Of a stretch of 64,000 nucleotides of DNA, positions 22,046-31,668 are shown piece by piece (within the stretch, counting starts at the first letter, position 1; every line of letters starts with the position of its first letter). The notes beneath the pieces were generated by a model. The model saw only the letters and a program-made list of their open reading frames with translations. It had not been told where the DNA came from and ran no database searches. Location: the NCBI RefSeq assembly GCF_010015585.1, contig NW_022985067.1:1462526-1526525 (forward strand), given 5' to 3'. Position numbers and translations under genes: made by a program. This DNA comes from Eremomyces bilateralis CBS 781.70. Taxonomy: Eukaryota; Ascomycota; Dothideomycetes; Eremomycetales; Eremomycetaceae.

Positions 22046-23559
22046 GATGAACGACTAAAGAGGATACGCTAGACTGCGAAGGAAAACAAATTGACGGTTC
22101 AGATATGTTCGAATGAGTGGACTATCTTGGCGGCGGCGATGTTTTGAAGATGAGCAGACTTGACCCTAAGAACGGAGGAACAATTGACTTGAAGGAACTC
22201 GACATCTAGATAAATCATGATGGTAGGGGTAGTATATTCATGAGGGGTTCCATGTGCACTCTGCCCCTCTACGGCTGCACGGGTGACGGGATAGTGGACT
22301 CTAGTCTCCAATACGGCCTTCCCCAGAGCTCTTCCGTCCATCCCAATGAACGGGCCGTGCACATACTTCCCCGTGGGATACAGGGATAGAATCTCCTATC
22401 CGCAAGCGCCCAGGCAGCTTGTGGGGTGCTTCGGAATCATGAAGGGCAAACTCACCCGAAGGCATTAAGGGCAGGTGAGCAGCCGTCAGGCGACCTATGT
22501 ATCCCGAGCCAGGGACCATGTAGCCCGTTTCCCTGCCAAAAGACTCTGCATGGTGTAGCAATACTTCCTATCCGTGGTATAGAATGACAAAATACCGCCA
22601 AGTGGAGAGGACCATCCAAAAAAAAAACGCCATGACCTAGGGCTTGAAACTGGTCGTCTCTTTAGCAACATCAGACATGTGAACATGTCGCTTACTCTCC
22701 CGGCCACTGCCCCGCTGTAGAGAGCTACAGTATCATGCACGCATGGTGTCCCTAGTTGCACCGGTCAGCGTCAATCCGCCAGCAAGCGTACCCTCGTCAG
22801 CTGTCAAACTCCCCTTAGGGTGGTAGGTAACTGGCTACTTGAAAGTGAAATGGGCGCCATGCAAAGGTGCAGAACTGTAGTCCACAGACAGCAGGGGAGC
22901 GGGCAAAATGACGCGACGTTGAAAAAAGATGGGCTCGGGAGCCCGGATTCGATGGTTCCGAGCGACCGGGCTGGATCTAACTCTCCGCACCTCCACATCT
23001 TCGGTTAGCCCCGTTGTTCTGGCGGCTGGTCCGTCCGCAATCGTGCGTGGCTTGAACATGGGAGCTCGAACGCCCTGGCGTGGCCGGAGCAGGAGCCGTT
23101 GCGCGACTGTTGCGTCCGGTAATAACTGCCTGAAGGCTGAAAGTCGCGGGAACATGTGGGATGGGTGGAGTGGCTGGGATTTGATGTCACTGGTACAGGA
23201 TCGTGTGGGAGGCATGGTTTGGGAGCGGGGAATACAGCGGGCATAAAGGTCAATTAAATTGGAAATCGCCTATTGGTGGCATGGATCCTGACAACGCGTG
23301 CCCACACGTTTCCGCCAGTTCCTTGCCGGCACATGTGAATTGTTGGTCAAAGGTGAAATCGGAGAGGTTAGGAAGTCAAAAATACCATTCTGTTGGTACG
23401 AGGGATATCTTCAAAGCTTGTTGTCGTGGAGATATCATCCTGGTCACGATCTAACCCAATGTCCAAAAGATCGATGCATCCAAACACCATAATCATCATT
23501 CCATACGGAATACACAAAACCACACACCTATATTCCCCCTGCCCATGTCTCATGTCGTC
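22046..23559. other. Intergenic region upstream of the GPI-protein gene
   Basis: About 1.5 kb between two minus-strand genes. It must include the 3' flank of the mpaB-type gene and the promoter of the GPI-protein gene. No repeats or protein-like frames with domain character were found. Confidence 0.5.
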
Positions 23560-24579
23560 CTAAATCACATGGCCCATCTTGGTCAACCGTTTCCTCATAT
23601 CGTTCATGTAGTACTTCTTGGGATACGTTCTGATGAACTTCGGCGTGAGCGGGTAGGTCACTTTCAGCGTCCCGACCATCAGATTGTAGAACGCCCGTCG
23701 AGACTTGGTGTCCTTGAATCCGAACTCCTCCCGGAGTGTCGGGGGCAACATGTACGTCGTGAAAACGCGAAGCAACGGCAGCGGAGCCCGTACCCATAGA
23801 GGAGCTACTTTATTCCACAGAACGTCTTGCGCGACGGCGCGAGCGTGGTCGTTGATCTCGGCCTTCGCGATCTGCTCGTCCCAATACCTCCAGAACGCGG
23901 CGCGGTTCGCCGGCCACAGTTTCTGGGGCACGCGCAGCGACGTGGCCAAGATGGCGTACTGTGTATAGATCTTATCATGCTCCTTCTCGGGGAGCGACCC
24001 GAAGATCTTCGTGTAGAGGTTGATGGCGGTGGCATACAAGGTGGCGGCGACCCAGAGTTGCAGATCCGGATCGTCGGCGCTGTAGTCCCGGCCTCCATCC
24101 TTCCCCTTGACGACGGTGTGAGCCTTGTGGACGAGGTTGATGATGGCCTCTTTTTCAGCCGGAGTGCCGAACGTCATGCAGTAGACGTAGGTCATCGTCG
24201 TCCGCAGGCGGTCGACGGGCCGATAGGCGAAGTTGCTGTGGTTGTTCACGCCAGCGGCGACGGATGGGTGAGCCATTTGAAGGAGAACCGCGACACCGCC
24301 GCCGGAGAGTAGGATGGCTTCCCGGACGATCTTCTTGATCTCCTTTGGTTGGTAGGCGGGATCCAGACCGCCCCATTTCATGGGCTCCGAGTCCTCAGAC
24401 ACCGAGTGGAAGGAGGCGTCGACATGTCCCTGACTCTTTTCTGAGGTCTCGGCCGTGAAGTTTCCATCGTGCTGGTTCACGCCGGGATGGACCTCATCTC
24501 GTGGTGCATCGTATTTCTCATTGAACTCCCCAGTCGCCATCAGGCTGGTGGGGTTCTCCGTCATAGTTTGGGTGGCCAT
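23560..24579 (-). CDS. MpaB/DUF2236-type (rubber oxygenase-like) protein
   Basis: Single exon of 339 residues starting at the ATG at 24579 (MATQTMTENP); a longer frame upstream uses a non-ATG start. After a polar N-terminal extension of about 65 residues the DUF2236 core begins: GGGVAVLLQMAHPSVAAGV with the family's HP-VA-GV---HS motif at about residues 104-114, FAYRPVDRLRTTMTYV, ADDPDLQLWVAATLYAT, and a C-terminal NLMVGTLKVTYPLTPKF. The family includes bacterial latex-clearing oxygenases, which bind heme b, and fungal ER-bound MpaB that cleaves a terpenoid side chain in mycophenolic acid synthesis. No biosynthetic cluster surrounds this copy, so a stand-alone lipid or terpenoid oxidation role is only a guess. 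Confidence 0.85.
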   Translation of the reverse strand: MATQTMTENPTSLMATGEFNEKYDAPRDEVHPGVNQHDGNFTAETSEKSQGHVDASFHSVSEDSEPMKWGGLDPAYQPKEIKKIVREAILLSGGGVAVLLQMAHPSVAAGVNNHSNFAYRPVDRLRTTMTYVYCMTFGTPAEKEAIINLVHKAHTVVKGKDGGRDYSADDPDLQLWVAATLYATAINLYTKIFGSLPEKEHDKIYTQYAILATSLRVPQKLWPANRAAFWRYWDEQIAKAEINDHARAVAQDVLWNKVAPLWVRAPLPLLRVFTTYMLPPTLREEFGFKDTKSRRAFYNLMVGTLKVTYPLTPKFIRTYPKKYYMNDMRKRLTKMGHVI

Positions 24580-25780
24580 GATGAATACTTGTGTAAAACT
24601 CAAACAATAAATAAGACACTGGACGAAATAAATGATGGTAATGGCAGACAACTGCTCAAGATATATCCTTTAAACCCCTTCTATTCATTCTAGAGAAGAT
24701 CTGAGATCATAAGGTGGTGGTTCGACATATCCACAGGATGAAACAGCTTCCGGGTGAGGGAAGTCCGCCATCCGACAGCTATGTAAGAACGGAAGTCAAA
24801 CAGCAAAAATCCAGTACTTACTTAGATCAAGGCCTTGTACGGGCAGTCGCCACTCCCACTGCTCGGAAATACGTGCTCCCCCGGCCCGACAATGTGTAAT
24901 TCGCCCCGGAGGATGGAGCAGGCATACTTTATGTGTTCGCTCGGACTCACACGGCATTCCTAGGATGACTCGACATGTGGTCACGAGCTAAGAATTTTGA
25001 GTCAGCTTACAGTTAGTCTAATCCGAAGTCTAGGGAACCTTAGGTTACTGTGGTAAGTAATTACTTAGTAGTTAGTACTTACTATGGCCGTAGAACAAAG
25101 TCTTGTCTATCAAAGTGCACGGACAGTGGGGATTTGTCACAGTACGCGACCACCACTGGGCAGTGAGCACTGACAATGGGCGATCCTCCCGCCCAACCTC
25201 CACAGCATGAAACCATTATCCAACCTTCGAAAGTCGACGATCATGCATCCCCCCGGTCGTTCATTTCTGGGGCGGATGGCGGTACTTACTCCTTCCGACT
25301 CCGCTGATCTCTCGTCACCCATGCCAAGTTGCCAACCCATGCTATCGTCTCGTAAAACGCCTGCTGGATCGCAGAGGCTCTGGCTGCGGGTTGTCACAAG
25401 CCCCGAATTTGCCCAAAATTGGTGGTATCAATGCACAGACCGAGGCGGGGAATCTACCAGCTGCTGGCTGGAGCCCTCCAGATGGGGAAGATGCGTGTGA
25501 CTGAGTGTTTGCAAATCGTCCTGTTTGGACTCTCGGTGCATCCTGGTTCCTGCCCTCGTGAGGTAGGGATATTATTTTTTGACCTGGGGAAATTCGGACT
25601 TGCGGGGAGATCTGGATGGTAGTAATCTATCTATCTCGCCCTTTCCATACGAATTGATATGTAATTGCCGCTACCAAAGGTCAATTCGCGCGCGAGCCCG
25701 ATATCCTTTGAACAGCTTCTTGTCCCGCCAAGTACCTTCCGTTATTTTTTCTAATTTCTCCTGGTTCCGCGAATGCCAAG
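24580..25780. other. Bidirectional promoter region
   Basis: About 1.2 kb between divergently transcribed genes. Minus-strand TATA-like GGATATATC at about 24,660 lies roughly 80 nt before the mpaB-type start. TTAGT-rich patches occur near 25,000-25,090. A short upstream reading frame abuts the DUF3712 gene start (separate entry). Confidence 0.5.
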
Positions 25781-25784
25781 ATGA
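25773..25784 (+). promoter_or_regulatory. Minimal upstream ORF overlapping the main start codon
   Basis: ATGCCAAGATGA encodes Met-Pro-Arg-stop. Its stop codon TGA shares bases with the main ATG at 25781 (ATGA overlap), the arrangement known to permit reinitiation or to dampen translation. It matters only if the transcript starts upstream of 25773. Confidence 0.5.
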
Positions 25785-27404
25785 AGGACGACTATGTTGG
25801 AGGCCAGTCTGCTAGGACTGTAGGCGACGACTATGTTGGAGGCCAGTCTACTAAGACGGCGGGCGACGCCAGTCATGAGCCGTATCTGGGCAGCAATTAT
25901 GAGAAAGGCAAGGGTGCCTTGGGTTCCGACCAGCACATCGAAGACACAGAAGAGTATGATGAACCTCCGAAGAAGAGAGGTGCTTGGGCGAAGACGAAAC
26001 GACATTGCCTAAGATGGTGGTGTTGTTATGCAATTGCGATATTCATAGCACTGGCGGCAGGTCTTCCAATCTTGTAAGTCAAGAAGATATTCGCTCTTTT
26101 GCTCCTCGTCGCGTCGCACATAATTAACAGTCGAACCAGTTTCTTGGTGATTTTGCCGGCAGTCGCACAGCGCGTTGTCGATGATGCAGACTTGCCAATA
26201 TATTCCGCGAACATCTTAACGCCTACACTATGGTCGTTCGTAGTCTCGATCAGTGCAGGCCTTAATGTACCGCTGGGTCTCAAGGGAACGGTTCATCCGT
26301 TCGATCTAGCGCTATACGTCAAAGACCCGACGGATAAAGATAAATTCAATCCATATGTCACATTGCCAGTACCGGAGACAAAAATCGCCGGGAGTGGCAC
26401 GTTGAGCGTCAAAGATCAGACCGTCACAATCCAGAACAAGACAGAACTTGTCAGTTTCCTCTCAGTGGCTGTGGAATCGGAAGATTTCGAATTGTCCGCG
26501 AGAGGGGAGGCTGATATCAGTCTGGGAAAGCTGAAATATCATGTCAAGCTCGACAAGACGGTGAAATTGAAAGGTATGCAAGTCTCGAACTATCAATTGC
26601 AGCATCTCTAAATCCCGCTCGCAGGTCTCAACCGACTTCAAGGATTCTCCATCAATGAAGCAGCAGCAGTTCTTCCACCGCTGGCGGACGGGACAAATTT
26701 GTTAGGAGATGTGACTATACCCAACCCTTCACTCGTCACATTCGACATGGTACGTATCATAGGTCTGGGCACGGCTTGTTACGGAACTGACAGAAATGTA
26801 GGGAAATGTCACATTGAATATGCTGTCTGGAGACCTCTGGATTGGAACCGCTGACATCCAGAATGTCAGTCTTAACCCAGGCAACAACAGTTTTAAGCTT
26901 CGGGGAAAGCTAGATCTGCCGACACTGCTTAAAAACCTGCCTGCCATCCTAACCACACAAATGGGTAACATCGGCCGAGGAGTCATCTCGCTCAATGCGA
27001 GCGGCAACAAGACCGTCTTCAACGGCGAGGGAATCGACTGGTACGATGCGGTGCTCAACAAGTTGGTGATTTCAGCAGAAGTTCCGATTCTCAAAGTCTT
27101 GACAGACACCGTGTCGCAATTGATTGGCGGCACTGACAGCCCATTGTCCGGGCTGCTTCCGGGCTTAGGAAACTTGGGAAACTTGAATTTCACAGAGGTC
27201 ATGGCGCCGTTGACGAATATAACGCTCCCGTCAACCGCTGGCAGCACTCCGAGCAGGACAAGTGCGGCAGGTGGAGCCACATCTAGGCCAGCTTCATCAC
27301 CGAGTGCCACGTCGGAAGGGGTAACCTCGTCGCGGACGACGGCGGCGGGCTCAGGTGCGACCGATCTTGCTGCTATTCTGGCTGGTTTGGGTTCTTCAGG
27401 ATGA
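25781..27404 (+). CDS. DUF3712-type single-pass membrane protein
   Basis: Four exons (25781-26073, 26131-26573, 26625-26749, 26802-27404) give 487 residues. The N-terminal tail is acidic and carries a short internal repeat (DDYVGGQSARTVG, DDYVGGQSTKTAG). A basic patch and one membrane helix follow (KRHCLRWWCCYAIAIFIALA, RTSFLVILPAVAQRVVDDA), giving a type II topology. The rest is a beta-rich extracytosolic domain with repeated LKGTVHPFDLALYV / VTIPNPSLVTFDMGNVTLN elements typical of DUF3712, an LEA-2-like lipid-binding fold, and a Ser/Thr-rich C-terminus. Relatives are often annotated as pre-rRNA processing proteins without support; a vacuolar or plasma-membrane lipid-contact role seems more natural but is inferred. 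Confidence 0.88.
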
Positions 27405-27676
27405 TCGCTGGATACGCGGTGTCCTCTCCAGAGATGAGAGCCACTTACACGACTGATGAAGTCCTCTGAAGATACCTAATAGTAATGAGATTATTGCGAA
27501 TCAAATCTGATTTGACCCGCCTTTCGCAAGTAGCATTATGACGCGTTCTATATGAGGTTCAAGCAGTCTAGACGTACCAACTTCGTCTGACTGAACTGTC
27601 CTATCAAGTGAAAATGAATCCAGCTATCATAATCCGCGTTAGCTTAACGTTTCAAGACTAATACCTGACACTCTAA
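27405..27676. other. Intergenic region
   Basis: About 270 nt downstream of the DUF3712 gene; nothing recognisable beyond its presumed 3' UTR. Confidence 0.5.
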
Positions 27677-27895
27677 CTAGCCTCGCATTACTAGCATCAC
27701 GAGCACCATCGGAAGGGCAGCGAGTGGATCGACACGTGATCGGAATTTTGATCCGTTTATCTTGTCCAGAATCGCCCCTCGGATCGGGATTCCCAGATCC
27801 TTCCGGAGTCTCCACGTCTGGGGGAAATCTCCACGCTTCGCAATAGCATCATATGCCAAGTTTTCGCATCCTGCCTTAAGGGAATCTTTGTCCAT
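27677..27895 (-). CDS. Possible small ORF divergent from the cytochrome b5-like gene
   Basis: A 72-residue frame starting at a true ATG (27895), 58 nt from the divergent ATG of the cytochrome b5-like gene. Composition is protein-like (MDKDSLKAGCENLAYDAIAK, PQTWRLRKDLGIPIRGAILD) and ends in a hydrophobic segment (ALPMVLVMLVM). I recognise no family and the frame may be fortuitous. Confidence 0.25.
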   Translation of the reverse strand: MDKDSLKAGCENLAYDAIAKRGDFPQTWRLRKDLGIPIRGAILDKINGSKFRSRVDPLAALPMVLVMLVMRG

Positions 27896-27953
27896 AGTGT
27901 AAATAAAATAATTCGACTTCTGCGTAGGATTTTTTTTTCCTTCTAAACTCGTT

Positions 27954-28481
27954 ATGGCCACCGCAACTCAAACGATCGATAGCCGTGCAGATTTGGTAGC
28001 GGAAGTCCCGAAGACCATGGAAGCGGTCCATGTCGAAGATGTCTCTGTGGCCGAGATAGCGGATAAACTTGAAAAGACCGATATCGAGGAAGACAAGCCT
28101 CTAAAGACTTATACCGAAGCCGACGTTGCGGTGCACAACAAGCCGGACGACTTTTGGTTGATCGTCCGAGGAGAGGTCTTTGACATGACGAAATTCCAAA
28201 ATGATCATCCAGGGGGCTTCAAGAGTATGTGAACGGCGCCATCGAGGAGATCCTTCCGATTCCTTGAGCATCCTTCTCACTCTTACTGTAAAAGACGCAT
28301 CGCTAACTTCTGCGCAGTCCTTAACGGTGTTCGCGGAAAGGACGCGACAAAGAAGTACATGAAATACCATCGCCTTGGCATATTGGCGCAATATCGCCAC
28401 TTAGTCGTTGGGAAAGTAGTCGCGGGTGGGGAGAAGCCAAAAGAACCAAAGAAGCTATTCGGATTTATCAAACGGAATTGA
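27954..28481 (+). CDS. Cytochrome b5-like heme-binding protein
   Basis: Two exons (27954-28224, 28318-28481) around a 93-nt intron give 144 residues. An acidic N-terminal extension of about 50 residues precedes a cytochrome b5 fold: KTYTEADVAVHNKPDDFWLI, VFDMTKFQNDHPGG with the axial His at about residue 85, and YHRLGIL with a second His at about 108, a spacing close to the canonical 24. The intron cuts right after HPGGFK. There is no membrane anchor and no fused reductase, so it is probably a soluble electron carrier or a steroid/heme-binding relative. Confidence 0.9.
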
Positions 28482-31400
28482 AGGAATTAGAAAGAGTTCC
28501 GCACGATGACACAGCGAACAGGAATGACTGAATATGAATGCGCATATGGGGAAGGCGGTAAGAGGGATTTGGATGTAGTTGAATTCAGCTTGGAGCGGAT
28601 TTCGGATCGGGGAATTTGAACCGATTTCCCTTGCTATTGCGTCGGCTATCGTTCAATAGAAAGGGCTCGTAACATTCGTAATCCTTCGACAACACCTTGA
28701 TCAGCACCATCTGCTCCCCCATAAAGTCTGAAAGCTGTACGAAACTTCTCAAGCCAGGTTTTTTTGTCATAGCCAGCCTAGCGATACTGGCGTTGCTTTC
28801 CGTCTGAAACAAAGTCACTTATTGCAACATACTCTTTGGAGAGTATCTTTCCAGCATGAAATCGTCTAGTAATCCCTCTGCTAGTAAGTATACAGTCAGG
28901 AGATTGTATATCAACCTAAATGTGAGAGGGATGCTGAAACCTGCTGCTTTCTTCTTGTGTGGTTGAACGGGGAAAGGCTCGCTGGAGATGACTGAGTACT
29001 GACAGAAGGGTGAAATAATGGTTTCTGGTAACTTTGTTTGAATGCTATACAACAGCTATGATAAATGCTACAAATACCTTACCATGCTCAAGGCGCCTCA
29101 AGCATAGCGTATTACTCGATAACTAAGATGCACATTTAGACCTTTCTGTTTTGATTAGTTAGTTAATATACCAGCTATCCCCTTGATAGCTCCAGCGCTG
29201 AAAGACTGGGGTGTCTTACCAGGGGCTCTTACCACGTGACCGACTACTTCCATATTGCCCGCCGCAGAGATATTAGGAAAGTTTAAGCATAGTTAACTAC
29301 TATTTTTTACATTTTATTTTTAATGCGATATTTTTACTCTTTATTTATAAATTTCTTCAATTTCCGACCGAAAATTTCATGTCATTAAGGGATTGTGCGG
29401 GCGAATCATTCGAATTTGGTAGTAGAAACTGATTTTGATGAGGAAGTTGAACACTGCAACGACGGCCGTCAAAGGGAATGTTCATCCAGGCGATCATAGG
29501 TCAACCAAGCTCACCAGGGGCTTCTAGAGATCTGTGAGTGTAACCGAGATATTATTTTTACAATGTAATTTTATTCGTAGGAATCCAAGTGGTTAGTGGA
29601 CTAGCATAGAACAACTCATAAGACTCGCGAGCCCGTTCCAATTTCAGTTCGCGGTTTCGGTTCAGTGCAACCAGTCGTCGCATTGCCTAGCACCAGATCC
29701 ACACGCAGCACACTAGTGTGTGCCTATCCTGGCAGATGGTATTTCAACAGAGACTTGCCTTCATATCTAGTAGAAGCTCTCGAGCTACAATTAGGTGTTA
29801 CGAGACTGGCAGGCACACTGACTGGGAACCTCATATTATCTGAAGAGGAAGAATGGGGCAACCAAACCCCGACATAAAAGGAGCATATGGACAGCAGACG
29901 GCAAACCCCGAGCTACGCAGCGCCTTGCCCAAGGATCGTCCACCTGACTTTCGGTATCAACATTCGACGAGCGAGAGATGAACAAAGGAAATATCTGGGA
30001 CGGCGGATCGCCCTCCCACTCGCCACATATCGATCACCACGATCCAAAGGACTACCACGAGTTCCACGGAACACCCGATGGCGGAACTTAGGCAATAACT
30101 CTCGTTGCCCTATCCGCGGCGGTCCTCGATTCATGTTTCGATGCATATATTGCGTCTACCAAACCGCCATCGCCGACATCCCGCACCGTCTCCGCACCAT
30201 GGAGAAAATTATGCTTCCCGTGCCTGGAGTTCCAGGGATTCCCTACCAAACGCGGTCAAAACGAATATTGACCTATCGGCCCTCGACCAGCATTTTACTA
30301 CAGTTCACCACGCTAGCATCGTGGCCTGGTACCCGTGTAAGGTCTCACCTCAGAACCCTCATCACAACTCCCCAGATTATGCGAAAGAAATGGTTGGATT
30401 CTCACCTTTGGCATCCACCGGCAGCCTACAGAAACGAAGAATCTCAATTGCCGACTTGGCTGAGTAGCGGGAATGCAAGAGGGTGTATCTATGTCTCTAG
30501 AGGTAAGAGGAGCCAAAACGAAGGCGGTGTTAAAGAGCGTTTAAGGCCTTGGAGGTATGCTTCAGGGAGGAACTGTGTTTCGAGTCCCGGAGAAAGTAGA
30601 CGGGCTCATTATACTATACTACACGAATCCCAAATGCAAAATACCAGTTTCAGAATATAGACCGCGATCCCAACGAACTATACACGGAATCGGTCCAAGG
30701 CCGATGCATTGCGGTCCAACCTTTCAAGCAACCAATAATAACTTTGTCATTGCAGAGTTTGGGACCTTCGGTATGTCTGCAGATCAGCGCTATGTTCATC
30801 GTACCAGGTCCATGATTCCTTCGATGAAAGACCACTACGACGACAATGGGGCTGTCCGGGCGGAAATCGGCATAGTGTCGAGACGTTGGAGAGGATGGTG
30901 AACAGAGGGACCAACATTGCCATGTGTGCTACTTAGAGGAGAGTGGGATTATCGAATTCAAATAGGCTGCTTGGAATATAATCTCACCTGCCTGATTTTG
31001 ATCGCAAATCACGAAGACAAATATCATGATCTTCAACCAAACTTGACCGTCCTCTGCGAGGTGCCAGCAATGACTTGGTACTTACTGTACTTACCTTGAT
31101 ATTTGTCCACTCTACCAGCAGAACAAACCCATTCATAGCCTGATCCATAACTCTGCGAGCATTCATAACGAGAATACCGACTCCCTTCGCTCTCCGTCGC
31201 GACTCTCATTGCGTGGTCTGGCCCAGCGTAGTTGGGATGCCGCAATTGAGAACAGGGAGAATTCCACCATATTAGGAGTGGATGGATATAGCTGGGTACG
31301 CAGGAAGCCGTCCAATAGATAAGCGCATCAGCAGACGAGGAATGATCAAGTTAAGAAAGAAGAGCTGATATTAACTGCGTAAATATCTATCCTCCATCTA

Positions 31401-31668
31401 CTCTAAGCAGAGCCTTCGCGGCTCCACCATCATCTATATAAAACAGAAAACTCCCCCGCCATGGATCTAATCAATGATACTGCGATGGAAAAACGGGATG
31501 AATGGATCGATACGTAGAGGTATGTCTCCCGAATAAACAACCGAAACGGAAAGAAAAACAAAACGCCGATCCTATGCATGCAATCTAAACTCCTCGACCA
31601 TCCCGTCCCTTTCTCTTCCATTTCCATCATTAGCATTAACGTATTCCGCCTCGCTCACGGACGCCCGT
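28482..31668. other. Decayed gene-poor region
   Basis: About 3.2 kb. It holds a minus-strand SET-protein fragment (28646-28970, separate entry), an AT-rich tract at about 29,280-29,360 and scattered TTAGTTAG motifs near 29,155. Between 29,850 and 30,480 all three plus frames take turns reading protein-like text (GAYGQQTANPELRSALPKD, NKGNIWDGGSPSHSPHIDHH, KTNIDLSALDQHFTTVHHAS), which looks like the ruin of a gene I cannot name. No intact gene is supported. Confidence 0.5.
28646..28970 (-). pseudogene. Broken SET-domain protein, 3' part
   Basis: Minus-strand text KKAAGFSIPLTFRLIYNLLT, EGLLDDFMLERYSP, then ESNASIARLAMTKK and, after a frame change at an A7 run near 28,765, KTWLEKFRTAFRLYGGADGA and VEGLRMLRALSIER before a stop at 28646. 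I read this as the C-terminal region found after the SET domain in the fungal protein whose SET part lies at 17.3-18.2 kb. A stop (TAA, near 28,823) and the A7 frame change show that it is dead. Family recognition is from memory of the C-terminal pattern and needs a profile search. Confidence 0.55.

Noticed and set aside
18950-24579. The run of secreted, GPI and mpaB-type genes considered as a secondary-metabolite cluster.
   Set aside because: No polyketide synthase, NRPS, terpene cyclase, P450 or pathway regulator is present in the window, and the mpaB-type family also occurs as stand-alone genes.
30580-30600. GTTTCGAGTCCCGG considered as a tRNA T-arm (B box).
   Set aside because: No matching acceptor stem, D-arm or anticodon arm can be folded upstream; no tRNA or rRNA was found in the window.
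29887-30660. 257-codon plus-strand frame in the decayed region.
   Set aside because: Arg/Pro-rich text with no domain; the better-looking peptides in the same bases lie in the other frames, so this is not a gene as such.
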